The notes below the pieces were generated by a model, which was not told where the DNA came from, did no database searches, and saw nothing but the letters and a program-made list of their open reading frames with translations. The translations under genes were made by a program, and so were the position numbers. Source: a virus. From it: a stretch of DNA of 64,000 nucleotides. Shown one piece after another: positions 6,858-14,678 of this stretch. The number at the start of each line of letters is the position of its first letter. Position 1 is the first letter of the stretch. The stretch covers positions 1 through 64,000 of the IMG/VR virus record IMGVR_UViG_3300013125_000003. One strand, 5' to 3'.

Positions 6858-6866
6858 TATAAATAA
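6858..6866 (+). promoter_or_regulatory. T4-type late promoter motif
   Basis: TATAAATAA 49 bases before the ATG at 6916, just after the adhesin stop. It would drive the putative lysis-group genes 6916-8091. Confidence 0.6.
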
Positions 6867-6915
6867 CTAGACCGATCACCGCATTTTTTAGTAGGTTAGC
6901 CCAAACTATCGACTA

Positions 6916-7269
6916 ATGTGCGAAGACGAAACTATTAACAGAACCATAATGAAGTTGTTTCGCCAATTCAAACTGGGGAACACTCTTCACACTTGCAAGT
7001 ACAGAATAGATAAGGAACTTGTAAAGCGGGCTAACCTTGGAGAACGCGCTCTCGACGAGCTCGTTCGCACAGAGATCTCTCGCGTTTTAGCTGAGCAGAT
7101 CGTAAATCAGCACAGATCGGAAATTAGTTCCGTCGAAGACGAAGAATTCGTCGAGTACGGAGGCCGGCTCATGGTCATAGGTCTAAAAGACTTCAAGACC
7201 GTGGTCGAAGCGGCCATCCAAATGCTGCCGGAAGAACAAATAACAAAAATAAGAAATGGACAATCCTAA
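6916..7269 (+). CDS. Hypothetical protein
   Basis: A 117-residue, mainly helical, charged protein without a membrane segment. The middle contains ERALDELVRTEISRVLAEQI, a likely amphipathic helix. No family recognised. It overlaps the next gene by 14 bases and belongs to a late operon with a membrane protein and a lytic transglycosylase. Confidence 0.6.
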   Translation: MCEDETINRTIMKLFRQFKLGNTLHTCKYRIDKELVKRANLGERALDELVRTEISRVLAEQIVNQHRSEISSVEDEEFVEYGGRLMVIGLKDFKTVVEAAIQMLPEEQITKIRNGQS

Positions 7270-7588
7270 AGTAATTTTTCAAAATGCTGAAGAGTGGGTA
7301 AAGAAACTATTCAAAGGTCTAGGAAATGCCCTAGTAATAGCAATCGTTCTAGTAGTTGGTTTTTTCATCGGTTACTACTATTATGTTTTCACCAACAAAC
7401 CTGTTCAAGAATCACCTCTCGGAAACGTTAAGACTCTGAGAGAAACCTCAGTTGCGGTGAACGAACAAAGCGAACTCATGATCATAGATCGCTCTACTGG
7501 AAACTACACTGTGTACTGCGATTCGGTTGGTACAGCAATCTTCAACGTTTACGCTAACCAAAAATACCAGGAAGCAGTAAAACCATGA
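7256..7588 (+). CDS. Single-span membrane protein, lysis-group candidate
   Basis: A 110-residue protein with one strong membrane segment (ALVIAIVLVVGFFIGYYYYV, about residues 25-44) and a soluble C-terminal part of about 65 residues. The N-terminus is short and basic, so the C-terminal part may be periplasmic. It overlaps the transglycosylase gene by 4 bases (ATGA). A role as holin, antiholin or spanin-like protein is plausible from context only; no family signature is visible. Confidence 0.55.
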   Translation: MDNPKVIFQNAEEWVKKLFKGLGNALVIAIVLVVGFFIGYYYYVFTNKPVQESPLGNVKTLRETSVAVNEQSELMIIDRSTGNYTVYCDSVGTAIFNVYANQKYQEAVKP

Positions 7589-8091
7589 TACGCGCGAAAT
7601 TAATCATATTTCTAGCGTCGCTAATGCTATTAGGCGCAGTCTGGTCTTATGAAACGACCAAAGTAACCCAAAAAAAGATACAGACGGTTGGAACGCCTAT
7701 TAGCAAGGGACCTCTAAGCATCAGAATGTACGATTACTTGGTTGAATACTCGGAAAAGTACGAGGTACCTCTTCAAATAGCACTCGGAATAGCTGAAGCA
7801 GAAACCGGGTACGAGGGACCGTTTCACTGGGACTACAATCCAGCTAGAGTTTCCAGCGCTGGGGCGTGCGGAGCAATGCAGATACTTCCATCAACCGCAA
7901 CCTACATTTACGGTGAACGAGTAACGAAAGATCAACTCCTTACTGACCTTGAGCTTAACGTTGAAATCTCAATGAAGTACATGGCGTACCTTTACAAGAT
8001 GTCAAAGCGTTGGGACATCGCTCTTGGGTACTATAACACAGGCACACCAGTAGTCAACAGCTACGCGATGCGCATCATGAAAAACACCTAG
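7585..8091 (+). CDS. Membrane-anchored lytic transglycosylase (SLT domain)
   Basis: A 168-residue protein with an N-terminal signal anchor (LIIFLASLMLLGAVWSY) and an SLT lysozyme-like domain. IALGIAEAETGY carries the catalytic Glu, GACGAMQILPSTA matches the G.MQ..P motif, and ALGYYNTG matches the A..YN.G motif. It would cleave peptidoglycan glycan strands in the periplasm, either as the endolysin for lysis or as an entry or assembly muralytic enzyme. The stop is TAG; if suppressed by the CTA tRNA the protein would gain 22 residues before TAA. Confidence 0.85.
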   Translation: MIRAKLIIFLASLMLLGAVWSYETTKVTQKKIQTVGTPISKGPLSIRMYDYLVEYSEKYEVPLQIALGIAEAETGYEGPFHWDYNPARVSSAGACGAMQILPSTATYIYGERVTKDQLLTDLELNVEISMKYMAYLYKMSKRWDIALGYYNTGTPVVNSYAMRIMKNT

Positions 8092-8096
8092 AACAA

Positions 8097-8429
8097 ATGG
8101 CTGATTTTTGCACGCAGTGTTCAGCTGCAACGTTTGGAGATAAAACACAGCCTGACATAAACATCAGGGAAACCGCTGCTTCTTTGAAAAACGGAACTTA
8201 CGTTCCTGTCCTGTGCGAAGGCTGCGGAATGAACGCAATCGGAAAGGATGAAAACGGGCAAGTACTCGTTAACATTCCCGAAAATATCAGAGACGACAGT
8301 TGTGAAACATACGTGTGGGTTCCTCTAGAAGATTTCGAAAAGGACCACCTAACTAAGTACTGGTACCATGCGTCTGAACACCAACAATTGTTAACAGAAA
8401 GTGAAACAATTTCACCCCAAGTAGTATAA
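8097..8429 (+). CDS. Hypothetical protein with two CxxC pairs
   Basis: A 110-residue protein with C-x2-C at residues 5-8 and C-x2-C in VLCEGCGMNAIG, which could form a zinc knuckle. The rest is acidic and hydrophilic. No family recognised. It starts 5 bases after the transglycosylase stop. Confidence 0.55.
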   Translation: MADFCTQCSAATFGDKTQPDINIRETAASLKNGTYVPVLCEGCGMNAIGKDENGQVLVNIPENIRDDSCETYVWVPLEDFEKDHLTKYWYHASEHQQLLTESETISPQVV

Positions 8430-8430
8430 T
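8421..8430 (+). promoter_or_regulatory. TAGTATAAT element before the orphan abundant-protein gene
   Basis: GTAGTATAAT overlaps the stop of the upstream ORF and ends 29 bases before ATG 8460. The same TAGTATAAT string occurs at 12.7 and 16.5 kb. No -35 box is obvious. Confidence 0.45.
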
Positions 8431-8459
8431 ACTGCGACGGTTTCGACGAGTTCGAACCG

Positions 8460-10010
8460 ATGTTCGACAAGAAGATCTCAACCGGTCTCACCGGTGGCAA
8501 GAAAGTTGTCGTCGACGTTGAGTCGGACCTTTACGATTTCGCTTTCTCAGTCACTCCGTCCGGTGGTGTTGTCCTGTACAACATTGACAACGGAAAGATC
8601 ATGGTGAGCGAAGACGTTGACCAGGTTTACTACTTCTCATCCAAACCTCTCGGTACCTCCGTCCTTCCGGACAATTCTGCCCTCTATGCAGCGGTTTACG
8701 TCCTGTCAGACAAACTTCTCAACGATGATGCCGAACGGATGTTCAACATGCTGAGCGACCCGTACCACTACCGCATGCTCGCAAACGCTTTCGGAAAGCA
8801 GAAGCTCAATGCCTTCAAAGCTGCTGTGGCTGAATGCGTCGTTGACGTTACGAAGAGGTTCCCTGAAGGAGTCTTCCCAATCACCAGAGTTGACGACCAT
8901 GCGTACTGCGTCATGGATCTGATCAACGACCTTGGCGAGATGGACAACAAATTCTTCCCTGGCCACTCGGAATTCAATTACAACCGCATTGGCCGCAAGC
9001 GCGTTACCGCGGTTAACGAAGCCGGCGAACCTGAACAGATCGAAGCAAAGTTCGTTCAGACCGACCCGAACCCTGGTTACGCTCTCACCAGCCTTGTCTG
9101 GAATGAGAGTCGCGCAAACCTTTCGGTTCTGTGTCGCATTGAAGGAACTGTTGAACTGCCAGCTAATGAGCACAACATCACTTCGGTCCCATCGTTCAAG
9201 TACAGAGCTTACACTCTCATCAAGGACGGTATTCTCAACATCACCAAACTTCCGGTGAATTACACGAAGGAACTGTACGACCTGCTGCTCAGCCGCGGAA
9301 TCACAGCTGAGATTCAGGAAGATTACATCATCCTTGACCTTGGCAGCCTTCCTCTCGTGAACAGAGCGATGGTCCAGAACTGTTCAGCTAACGATCTGGC
9401 TCGCCAGGAATGGGAACTGATCAAGCTTCAGGGTCGCAAAAAAGTTTACGATTACTACAGGAAGAATCTCTTCCCGAAGGAAAGCAAATCGTACGCTGAC
9501 ACCTACGGTCAGGAAGCAGCAGAATGGTTAAAGCAGAACGGCATCACCGACTACAACGGTTTTGCTCCGAAAATGACAGCCGCTGAATCCACCGACTTCT
9601 ACATGTCAGTCAACCTGTTCACTAAGGTGAAAGGTCTGTCGTCCTTACCGAAAGTTGAGGACGTGATTGCCAACATAGCAAAAGGACCTATCTCCAAACC
9701 ATCTGAATGGGTAATGGCTGTCGCTATCGAAGAGTACAACCAGCAGATCAACTCTCCGCTCTTCATGAGCATGAAACCGGAAGATCAGCAGAAAGCTCTT
9801 CAGAATTACATCATCACGAAGTCTGACGAACTTAACAAAGCTCGTCGGGCAGCTCTACGCGAAATCGCGAAGACCAAGTTCTCCCTCATCCTTTCGAAGA
9901 AATGGTTCAAGGAGTTCAAGACCTTCGACGAGAACAAACTCACTCTCTTCCTGGACGGTCACCAGTTGGACTTCACTTTCGAAATGACCGAAAAGGCTGA
10001 GCAGATTTAA
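8460..10010 (+). CDS. Orphan 516-residue protein, probably highly expressed
   Basis: I do not recognise a family. Codon choice differs from neighbouring genes and resembles the major capsid gene: C-ending codons such as AAC, TTC, TAC and ACC predominate, with many CTC/CTT/CTG Leu codons. This usually marks a very abundant product. It has its own -10-like element and a strong terminator, so it is a single transcription unit. The N-terminal half looks beta-rich (GGKKVVVDVESDLYDFAFSV), the C-terminal half helical and charged (DELNKARRAALREIAKTKF). There is no signal peptide or membrane segment. The lack of a late promoter argues against a simple virion role. An abundant nucleic-acid-binding protein or a host-takeover factor are possibilities. 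Confidence 0.75.
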   Translation: MFDKKISTGLTGGKKVVVDVESDLYDFAFSVTPSGGVVLYNIDNGKIMVSEDVDQVYYFSSKPLGTSVLPDNSALYAAVYVLSDKLLNDDAERMFNMLSDPYHYRMLANAFGKQKLNAFKAAVAECVVDVTKRFPEGVFPITRVDDHAYCVMDLINDLGEMDNKFFPGHSEFNYNRIGRKRVTAVNEAGEPEQIEAKFVQTDPNPGYALTSLVWNESRANLSVLCRIEGTVELPANEHNITSVPSFKYRAYTLIKDGILNITKLPVNYTKELYDLLLSRGITAEIQEDYIILDLGSLPLVNRAMVQNCSANDLARQEWELIKLQGRKKVYDYYRKNLFPKESKSYADTYGQEAAEWLKQNGITDYNGFAPKMTAAESTDFYMSVNLFTKVKGLSSLPKVEDVIANIAKGPISKPSEWVMAVAIEEYNQQINSPLFMSMKPEDQQKALQNYIITKSDELNKARRAALREIAKTKFSLILSKKWFKEFKTFDENKLTLFLDGHQLDFTFEMTEKAEQI

Positions 10011-10030
10011 TCATACATCTCCTTTCTTTG

Positions 10031-10065
10031 GACCGGGACGGCCCTAAACGTCCCGGTCTTTTTTT
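10031..10065 (+). terminator. Strong rho-independent terminator
   Basis: Perfect 10-bp GC-rich stem GACCGGGACG / CGTCCCGGTC, loop GCCCTAAA, then seven Ts. It ends the 8460-10010 unit. Confidence 0.9.
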
Positions 10066-10099
10066 GAACCAAGGAACGGTTGTGGCCGTACCATAAAAG

Positions 10100-10336
10100 A
10101 TGAATAAAACTATGAGTCAACGATCACATGCATACCAGCTCACACGAGATGTGACCCAGGAAGAATGCCCATGGTTGGGTAGAGACTTCAAAAAAGGCGA
10201 GACCGTTTTTGAGTACTTGCAGTACACTTACGGCTGTATAAGCCCTAGCGGAAAAGCTTTTACCGAGATTTTCGACAAAACTCCATTCTTCGAACTTCCA
10301 ATAGATTCTGTCGACCAGGAAGATCAATGCGGCTAA
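10100..10336 (+). CDS. Small hypothetical protein
   Basis: A 78-residue protein containing HAYQLTRDVTQEECPWL, GETVFEYLQYTYGCIS and PFFELPIDSV. It looks like a compact mixed alpha/beta domain. Short proteins of this look are frequent in large phages but no function is known to me. Confidence 0.55.
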   Translation: MNKTMSQRSHAYQLTRDVTQEECPWLGRDFKKGETVFEYLQYTYGCISPSGKAFTEIFDKTPFFELPIDSVDQEDQCG

Positions 10337-10388
10337 TCCTTTCGAAACTCAATCGAATTGGTTAGTAAAAATTAGCAAAGAATTCCAA

Positions 10389-12116
10389 ATGACGGATCTG
10401 AAAAAAGAGTTCGAACAGTTCGTTCAAACAAAGCACCCAACACTACAGTTCAGGCCTCAGCAAAAAGAGGTCATAATCGACATACTCGAAGCCTACTTTG
10501 AGGATCCGGACGGCATTTACCTGTTGGACGCTCCGACTGGGTCAGGAAAGTCAATCATCGCTATGGTAGCCGCTGACTTTCTCATTCACAAGGGAAAACG
10601 TGGCTACATACTCGCTTCGGATCTCGTCCTTCACCAGCAGTACGTCAACGATTTCAGAAGAATGCAACTTTGGAACTGGGGAAACGTGAAGGGCGTTGAT
10701 AATTACGCGTGTGCAGTAAACGGAGAAAGATTTTCGATCGGAGATTGCAAGAGCAAGGGAATGTCGTACCAAGCGGCAGAATCCCTACCGTGTTTCAAGC
10801 ACTGCGGCTATCTGATGGCAAGAAGAAAATCGATACGCTCGCCGTTAGCTCTTCTCACCTACCCTTACGCGCTCATCCAAAGAAATTACGTCGAAGAAAA
10901 GCAGACTACTCCACCGTTTCCGAAGAGAGATTTTGTAGTCTGTGATGAAGCTCACAAGATACTGGACATCGTTCAAGGTCACTTCAGCCCGTTAGTCTCG
11001 CATGACATCTACAAGAAAGTCGAAAGATTATCAGACGGCTTGTTCGACATAGGTTTGAAGAGACCGAAGATCGACATAAATCGTCTAGAGCGGTTGGTCA
11101 AGGACATCTATGCCGAAGAAGATCACGACGTTCTTCTGACTTTGATGAAAGAAGTAGAAAAGATACTCGAAAGTTTGGTTTCTTCAGTCGGTGATATTCG
11201 AGAGATTGCAGGTAAAGAGTTCGGCGAAGAAGATGTGCCACGAGAGTGGATAAAAGTGTTCAACCTTTACGACTGGTGCAAGGACTGTCACTGCAAGATA
11301 GAAGATTATTGCGACATAATAGACCAAGTTGGAGTCAGCAAGATGGTAAAAAATCCAGGCGAGAAAAGCATAGCTTTCAACTGCATCGACGAATACTACT
11401 TGCTAGGAAAGCACTTCTTCAACCAGTTTGGGTTCAAACTGCTAATGACAGCAACAGTAGGCAACCCAACCGATTTCATGAAGAATCACGGAATAAAGAA
11501 CGCAAGGTACTTCAAGATGGATTCTCACTTCAAGTGGGATAACTCACCTATCATTTACTACCCAGGAAAGAAGATGTCAGCTCGGCACTTAGAAGATAAC
11601 TTCGAATGGGGTGTTAAGACTCTATCCCAAATCCTAGCTACACACCCAGACGATTCAGGCATCATACACACTGGTTCTTATGAACTTGGGCAAAAATTGT
11701 GGCAGGCCCTTCCTAAAGAGGTCAGGAAGAGGGTCCTTCTTTACAAAGGTTCTGAGGAAAAGGACGTCATGTTGAAGAAGATGAAGAAGAAGAGGGGAAC
11801 TGTTCTCATGGGGCCTTCACTGCTTGAAGGTTTGAACCTAATCGACGACCTTTCTCGGTTTCAGGTGTTCATGAAGGTACCTTACCCTCACCTTGGTGAT
11901 AAGTACGTTGCAGCAAAGCTCAAATTCTCGCAAAAATGGTACAACTGGAAGACTTCCATATCAGTCTTACAAGGAACTGGCCGATCTATACGAACTCCGG
12001 ACGATTGGGCAGTCACTTATTTGGTAGATGGGTGTTTTTCTGATCTTTTTCAAGTAGCCGGTGATCAATTTCCGGTAGAATTCAGATCTCGAGTAAAGGT
12101 GGAATTCAAAAGGTAA
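10389..12116 (+). CDS. DinG/XPD-like superfamily 2 helicase with Fe-S cysteines
   Basis: A 575-residue helicase. Walker A is DAPTGSGKS (about residue 49), the DEAH box is VVCDEAHKI, and C-terminal motifs include GIIHTGS, VLMGPSLLEGLNL and LQGTGRSIR (motif VI, Arg fingers). Between Walker A and DEAH are four cysteines (YACAVNG, GDCKSKG, LPCFKHCGY), spaced like the iron-sulfur cluster of XPD/DinG 5'-3' helicases. Role is probably recombination, repair or removal of R-loops. The gene ends directly in a late promoter motif for the next gene. Confidence 0.85.
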   Translation: MTDLKKEFEQFVQTKHPTLQFRPQQKEVIIDILEAYFEDPDGIYLLDAPTGSGKSIIAMVAADFLIHKGKRGYILASDLVLHQQYVNDFRRMQLWNWGNVKGVDNYACAVNGERFSIGDCKSKGMSYQAAESLPCFKHCGYLMARRKSIRSPLALLTYPYALIQRNYVEEKQTTPPFPKRDFVVCDEAHKILDIVQGHFSPLVSHDIYKKVERLSDGLFDIGLKRPKIDINRLERLVKDIYAEEDHDVLLTLMKEVEKILESLVSSVGDIREIAGKEFGEEDVPREWIKVFNLYDWCKDCHCKIEDYCDIIDQVGVSKMVKNPGEKSIAFNCIDEYYLLGKHFFNQFGFKLLMTATVGNPTDFMKNHGIKNARYFKMDSHFKWDNSPIIYYPGKKMSARHLEDNFEWGVKTLSQILATHPDDSGIIHTGSYELGQKLWQALPKEVRKRVLLYKGSEEKDVMLKKMKKKRGTVLMGPSLLEGLNLIDDLSRFQVFMKVPYPHLGDKYVAAKLKFSQKWYNWKTSISVLQGTGRSIRTPDDWAVTYLVDGCFSDLFQVAGDQFPVEFRSRVKVEFKR

Positions 12117-12123
12117 TAAATAA
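12114..12123 (+). promoter_or_regulatory. T4-type late promoter motif
   Basis: TAATAAATAA overlapping the helicase stop codon, 18 bases before ATG 12142. Confidence 0.6.
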
Positions 12124-12141
12124 CAAAAAGTTACCTTAGTT

Positions 12142-12705
12142 ATGCCAAGAAAACACGTAAAGGTCTTCGAAGAATTCAGCGCAGACCGCTTTCTAGAAAA
12201 CCCAGAAGCTGAACTAGCCAGCAGTTCCGATCCTAACGAAATAGGTGAAAGGGATTACGTAGATTCTTACAGAGGTAAAGGTCAAGTGCTTGAAATCGTT
12301 GGCGACTTTGCAAGAGTTCAGCTAGAAGGAGCTGAACAGAAGATCGTGAAGATTCCTGTGTTCTCGCTGAAGAAAAGCAGTGCGCCGACTTCCAAAGTCG
12401 ACTACAAGATGATACGTAACGAGATAGCTGACCTTGCAGATAACATCACAAGCTACGTTTCTTACCTAGAGCAAGATCCAACTGCAATAGATCTGCACAG
12501 CGCAGAAGATCTGCTGAGCAACACGCTGGTCGACATCATCTCTCTGCAGAAACAGGATCCTAGCATCATAAGTTCCAACGAATTTGACTCGATCTATCAC
12601 AATTCGGTCAATTTGGGAGACATGATAACAAACATTTCTCCCGGTAGAAAAGAAGCTATCGACACGATCCTTGCCAAGTACGAAGAGCTTGGAAACATGC
12701 AGTAA
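12142..12705 (+). CDS. Candidate internal head protein (FEEF motif)
   Basis: A 187-residue acidic protein starting MPRKHVKVFEEFSADRFLEN. The basic residues followed by V-F-E-E-F resemble the T4 capsid-targeting peptide (MKTYQEFIAEA). Residues about 45-80 form a small beta domain (GKGQVLEIVGDFARVQL, KOW/SH3-like); the rest is helical. The late promoter 18 bases upstream supports a virion role. Packaging in the head is inferred from the shared N-terminal motif; no enzyme signature is seen. Confidence 0.6.
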   Translation: MPRKHVKVFEEFSADRFLENPEAELASSSDPNEIGERDYVDSYRGKGQVLEIVGDFARVQLEGAEQKIVKIPVFSLKKSSAPTSKVDYKMIRNEIADLADNITSYVSYLEQDPTAIDLHSAEDLLSNTLVDIISLQKQDPSIISSNEFDSIYHNSVNLGDMITNISPGRKEAIDTILAKYEELGNMQ

Positions 12706-12727
12706 CCATTCCATTTTTTCCTTTTTG

Positions 12728-12736
12728 TAGTATAAT
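12728..12736 (+). promoter_or_regulatory. TAGTATAAT element, probable early/middle promoter
   Basis: TAGTATAATTT in the 71-base noncoding stretch before ATG 12777, preceded by T-rich sequence. It starts a run of small genes. Confidence 0.45.
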
Positions 12737-12776
12737 TTAGGTGAGCTTAAGGTTCATCTAAAAAAATTGTGTCAAC

Positions 12777-12938
12777 ATGGTAGTAGAAGTGATCAAAGAA
12801 CACGATGGAATTCCGGAAGGTTCGCGAATGAAGGTCGATAAGGAACTCAAACACTCTTACAAAGGCGTGTGGTCAAGCATGATGGGGTCCTACACAGTGA
12901 AATTCAAAAAGAAATACTGCAAAATCGTAGAAAAATGA
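12777..12938 (+). CDS. 53-residue hypothetical protein
   Basis: A short ORF starting MVVEVIKEHDGIPEG with a basic C-terminus (KFKKKYCKIVEK). The ATGA overlap with the next gene shows translational coupling and supports both starts. VVEVIKEHDGIPEG...VGxxW-like composition suggests a small beta-barrel, but no family is recognised. Confidence 0.55.
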   Translation: MVVEVIKEHDGIPEGSRMKVDKELKHSYKGVWSSMMGSYTVKFKKKYCKIVEK

Positions 12939-13162
12939 GCGCTCTAGGTTATCTGATGGGAACCACTTACATGTTTGTGGACATGATGCACGACATGGAA
13001 GAAAAAAACAAGCAGAGGTGTGACGATCTTATTGATCAGTACAAAAACCTTCAGAATTTTCCTCGTAAAAAGAAGAAGAAAGAGAAGAAACGCATCCTTC
13101 TTGAGTACGCAATCTTTAGCTACAATCCGTTGACCGGAAAGACTTACGATTGGGCAAAATGA
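12935..13162 (+). CDS. Small protein with a Lys-rich stretch
   Basis: A 75-residue protein starting at the ATG overlapping the previous stop. The N-terminus is weakly hydrophobic (LGYLMGTTYMFVDMM), the centre strongly basic (PRKKKKKEKKR). No family recognised; it may bind nucleic acid or membranes. Confidence 0.55.
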   Translation: MSALGYLMGTTYMFVDMMHDMEEKNKQRCDDLIDQYKNLQNFPRKKKKKEKKRILLEYAIFSYNPLTGKTYDWAK

Positions 13163-13171
13163 TCAAATCCT

Positions 13172-13651
13172 ATGGCGGTAGTCCTTCAAGCACCGAACTA
13201 TTCTGAAAAATCCCTAGCTTCCAGAAGCATCTTTCTTGCTGGCGGAATCACTAACTGCCCAAACTGGCAGAACGAAGTGATAGAAAAATTGTTTGACATT
13301 CCGGACCTAGTCATCTTCAACCCACGAAGAGACAATTTTGATACTGGCGACGAGAAAGAGTCAGACGTTCAAATAGAGTGGGAATTTAAGCACCTCGAAA
13401 AAGCTGACATGATTCTCTTTTGGTTCTCGGAAGGTTCGTTAAATCCGATCACTCTGTTCGAGTACGGCTTGTGGGGTAGGCTAAGACTTCCTACCCAAGG
13501 GAACGTACGCAGAATATTCGTGGGGACGCATCCTAATTATCCCAGATCGTTTGATGTCAGAAAGCAAACCTCACTTGCTTGCGGGCCGACCGTGTACAGT
13601 TCCATCGACGAATTGGTACAATCTGTAAGAAATCACATAACGAATCACTAA
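13172..13651 (+). CDS. Nucleoside 2-deoxyribosyltransferase-like protein
   Basis: A 159-residue Rossmann-like protein with FLAGGITNCPNWQNE at the N-terminus, IEWEFKHLEKADMILFWF in the middle and NPITLFEYGLWG after it. These match the nucleoside 2-deoxyribosyltransferase-like family. The EFG-type Glu in LFEYG is the expected nucleophile. Such enzymes exchange or cleave the base of deoxynucleosides, serving nucleotide salvage or making modified-base precursors. A DNA-modification role is possible but not shown. Confidence 0.75.
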   Translation: MAVVLQAPNYSEKSLASRSIFLAGGITNCPNWQNEVIEKLFDIPDLVIFNPRRDNFDTGDEKESDVQIEWEFKHLEKADMILFWFSEGSLNPITLFEYGLWGRLRLPTQGNVRRIFVGTHPNYPRSFDVRKQTSLACGPTVYSSIDELVQSVRNHITNH

Positions 13652-13652
13652 A

Positions 13653-14267
13653 ATGTTCAAATCGTTAAAAATTTGGTGGGTCAAGCGCACAAACCGCTTG
13701 GCTAAAGCAGGTAACAAGCAGAATGCTGAACAAAGAGCTATAGTTCAGAAAGAGTTGGAAGAGCTCAGAGGAATGGCCAAAGTAAAGGAAGCCGAAGAAG
13801 ACGAATCTAATCGGTCTTACGTAAACCTGCACAACAGCACCTGTCCAAAGTGCGGAGCTGACGGAAATCTTGACGTGGTCGACAAGATTCAGAGAGTTCA
13901 AGGTGATGGTCACGTTGGCGGCGATTTTTTCTTGGGGTGCGGAAGTATCTACGGTGAGATGGAAATTGACACAAACGAGGTCAATCACTGCAACAAGTGC
14001 GGAAATCAGTGGAAGAAGGAAAAAAGAAGGTTCACAACTCATAACAAAGTCATGGCTGACTGGCTTAACGAGATAGAGACCCACCTGGAAGGAAAGTACA
14101 TGTACGCTAAGCGAACAGTCGACAAACTCCAAAAATTTCATGCTGAGTCAATATTTGCAATGTTCGGCGAAGCAGACGATGACAAACTTTATTACAGCGC
14201 AAAGAGCACAGTGACCTTATCTGCATTACGAACCCTGTTCAAATCTGTGTTCGATGAAAATAGCTAG
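13653..14267 (+). CDS. Zinc-ribbon protein of unknown function
   Basis: A 204-residue protein with a basic N-terminal helix and two CPKCG/CNKCG pairs (TCPKCGADGN and HCNKCGNQW) separated by about 55 residues, forming a zinc ribbon with a large insert. The C-terminal 70 residues are helical. The stop is TAG and the next gene overlaps it by 14 bases; suppression would add 14 residues before TGA. No function assigned. Confidence 0.65.
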   Translation: MFKSLKIWWVKRTNRLAKAGNKQNAEQRAIVQKELEELRGMAKVKEAEEDESNRSYVNLHNSTCPKCGADGNLDVVDKIQRVQGDGHVGGDFFLGCGSIYGEMEIDTNEVNHCNKCGNQWKKEKRRFTTHNKVMADWLNEIETHLEGKYMYAKRTVDKLQKFHAESIFAMFGEADDDKLYYSAKSTVTLSALRTLFKSVFDENS

Positions 14268-14583
14268 CCGAAAGTATCTTTGGGAAATTCTTGTCCCGTA
14301 CCATGACAATGCTGGTAATAAGTTCGACCTTGCTTATCACCACCAGTGGGACGATAAAGTTCGGTCGATTGCTGGAGGACTGACCATATTCAAAACTTCA
14401 AAGGGGCAGTGGGTCAGCGAAGATAACGAACAGTTCAACGACCGTATGATCCCTGTGAGAATTTACTGCAGCGAATCGCAGATCGACGAGATCATAGAAT
14501 TCACACTGGAACACTACGATCAGAAAGCTGTACTGTGTTACACTATTAGCGATTTCGTTAAGCTAGTTTCTCGGCAAAACTAA
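14254..14583 (+). CDS. Hypothetical protein
   Basis: A 109-residue protein with a central HHQWDDKVRSIAGGLTIFK and a C-terminal beta/alpha part (MIPVRIYCSESQIDEIIEFT). It looks like a small alpha/beta fold. I recognise similar sequences as hypotheticals in large phages but no function. It overlaps the previous gene. Confidence 0.6.
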   Translation: MKIASRKYLWEILVPYHDNAGNKFDLAYHHQWDDKVRSIAGGLTIFKTSKGQWVSEDNEQFNDRMIPVRIYCSESQIDEIIEFTLEHYDQKAVLCYTISDFVKLVSRQN

Positions 14584-14597
14584 TTTTCCAACCATCG

Positions 14598-14606
14598 TAT
14601 AAATAC
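14598..14606 (+). promoter_or_regulatory. T4-type late promoter motif
   Basis: TATAAATAC, here 72 bases before ATG 14679 rather than the usual 20. It implies a longer 5' leader. Confidence 0.5.
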
Positions 14607-14678
14607 TATTGGAACATAGAGCCTCGCTCTGTGAGTCTCGGGTCCAAGGGCCCTTGAGCGATCGATCGAACGGTCGCG
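14607..14678 (+). promoter_or_regulatory. Structured 5' leader
   Basis: GAGCCTCGCTC (14619-14629) forms a GAGC/GCTC hairpin with loop CTC. It is followed by palindromic GGGCCC and CGATCGATCG and a GCGA/TCGC pair just before the start. The first hairpin is the exact reverse complement of GAGCGAGGCTC in the trailer (15597-15607). Confidence 0.4.

Noticed and set aside
8427-8462. Extending 8460-10010 upstream to include an in-frame FDEFEP peptide like the targeting motif
   Set aside because: No start codon lies between the upstream TAA (8427-8429) and ATG 8460; the resemblance is probably chance.
8706-9173. 155-codon minus-strand ORF inside the orphan abundant gene
   Set aside because: It is the antisense shadow of a strongly codon-biased gene, without start context or domain.
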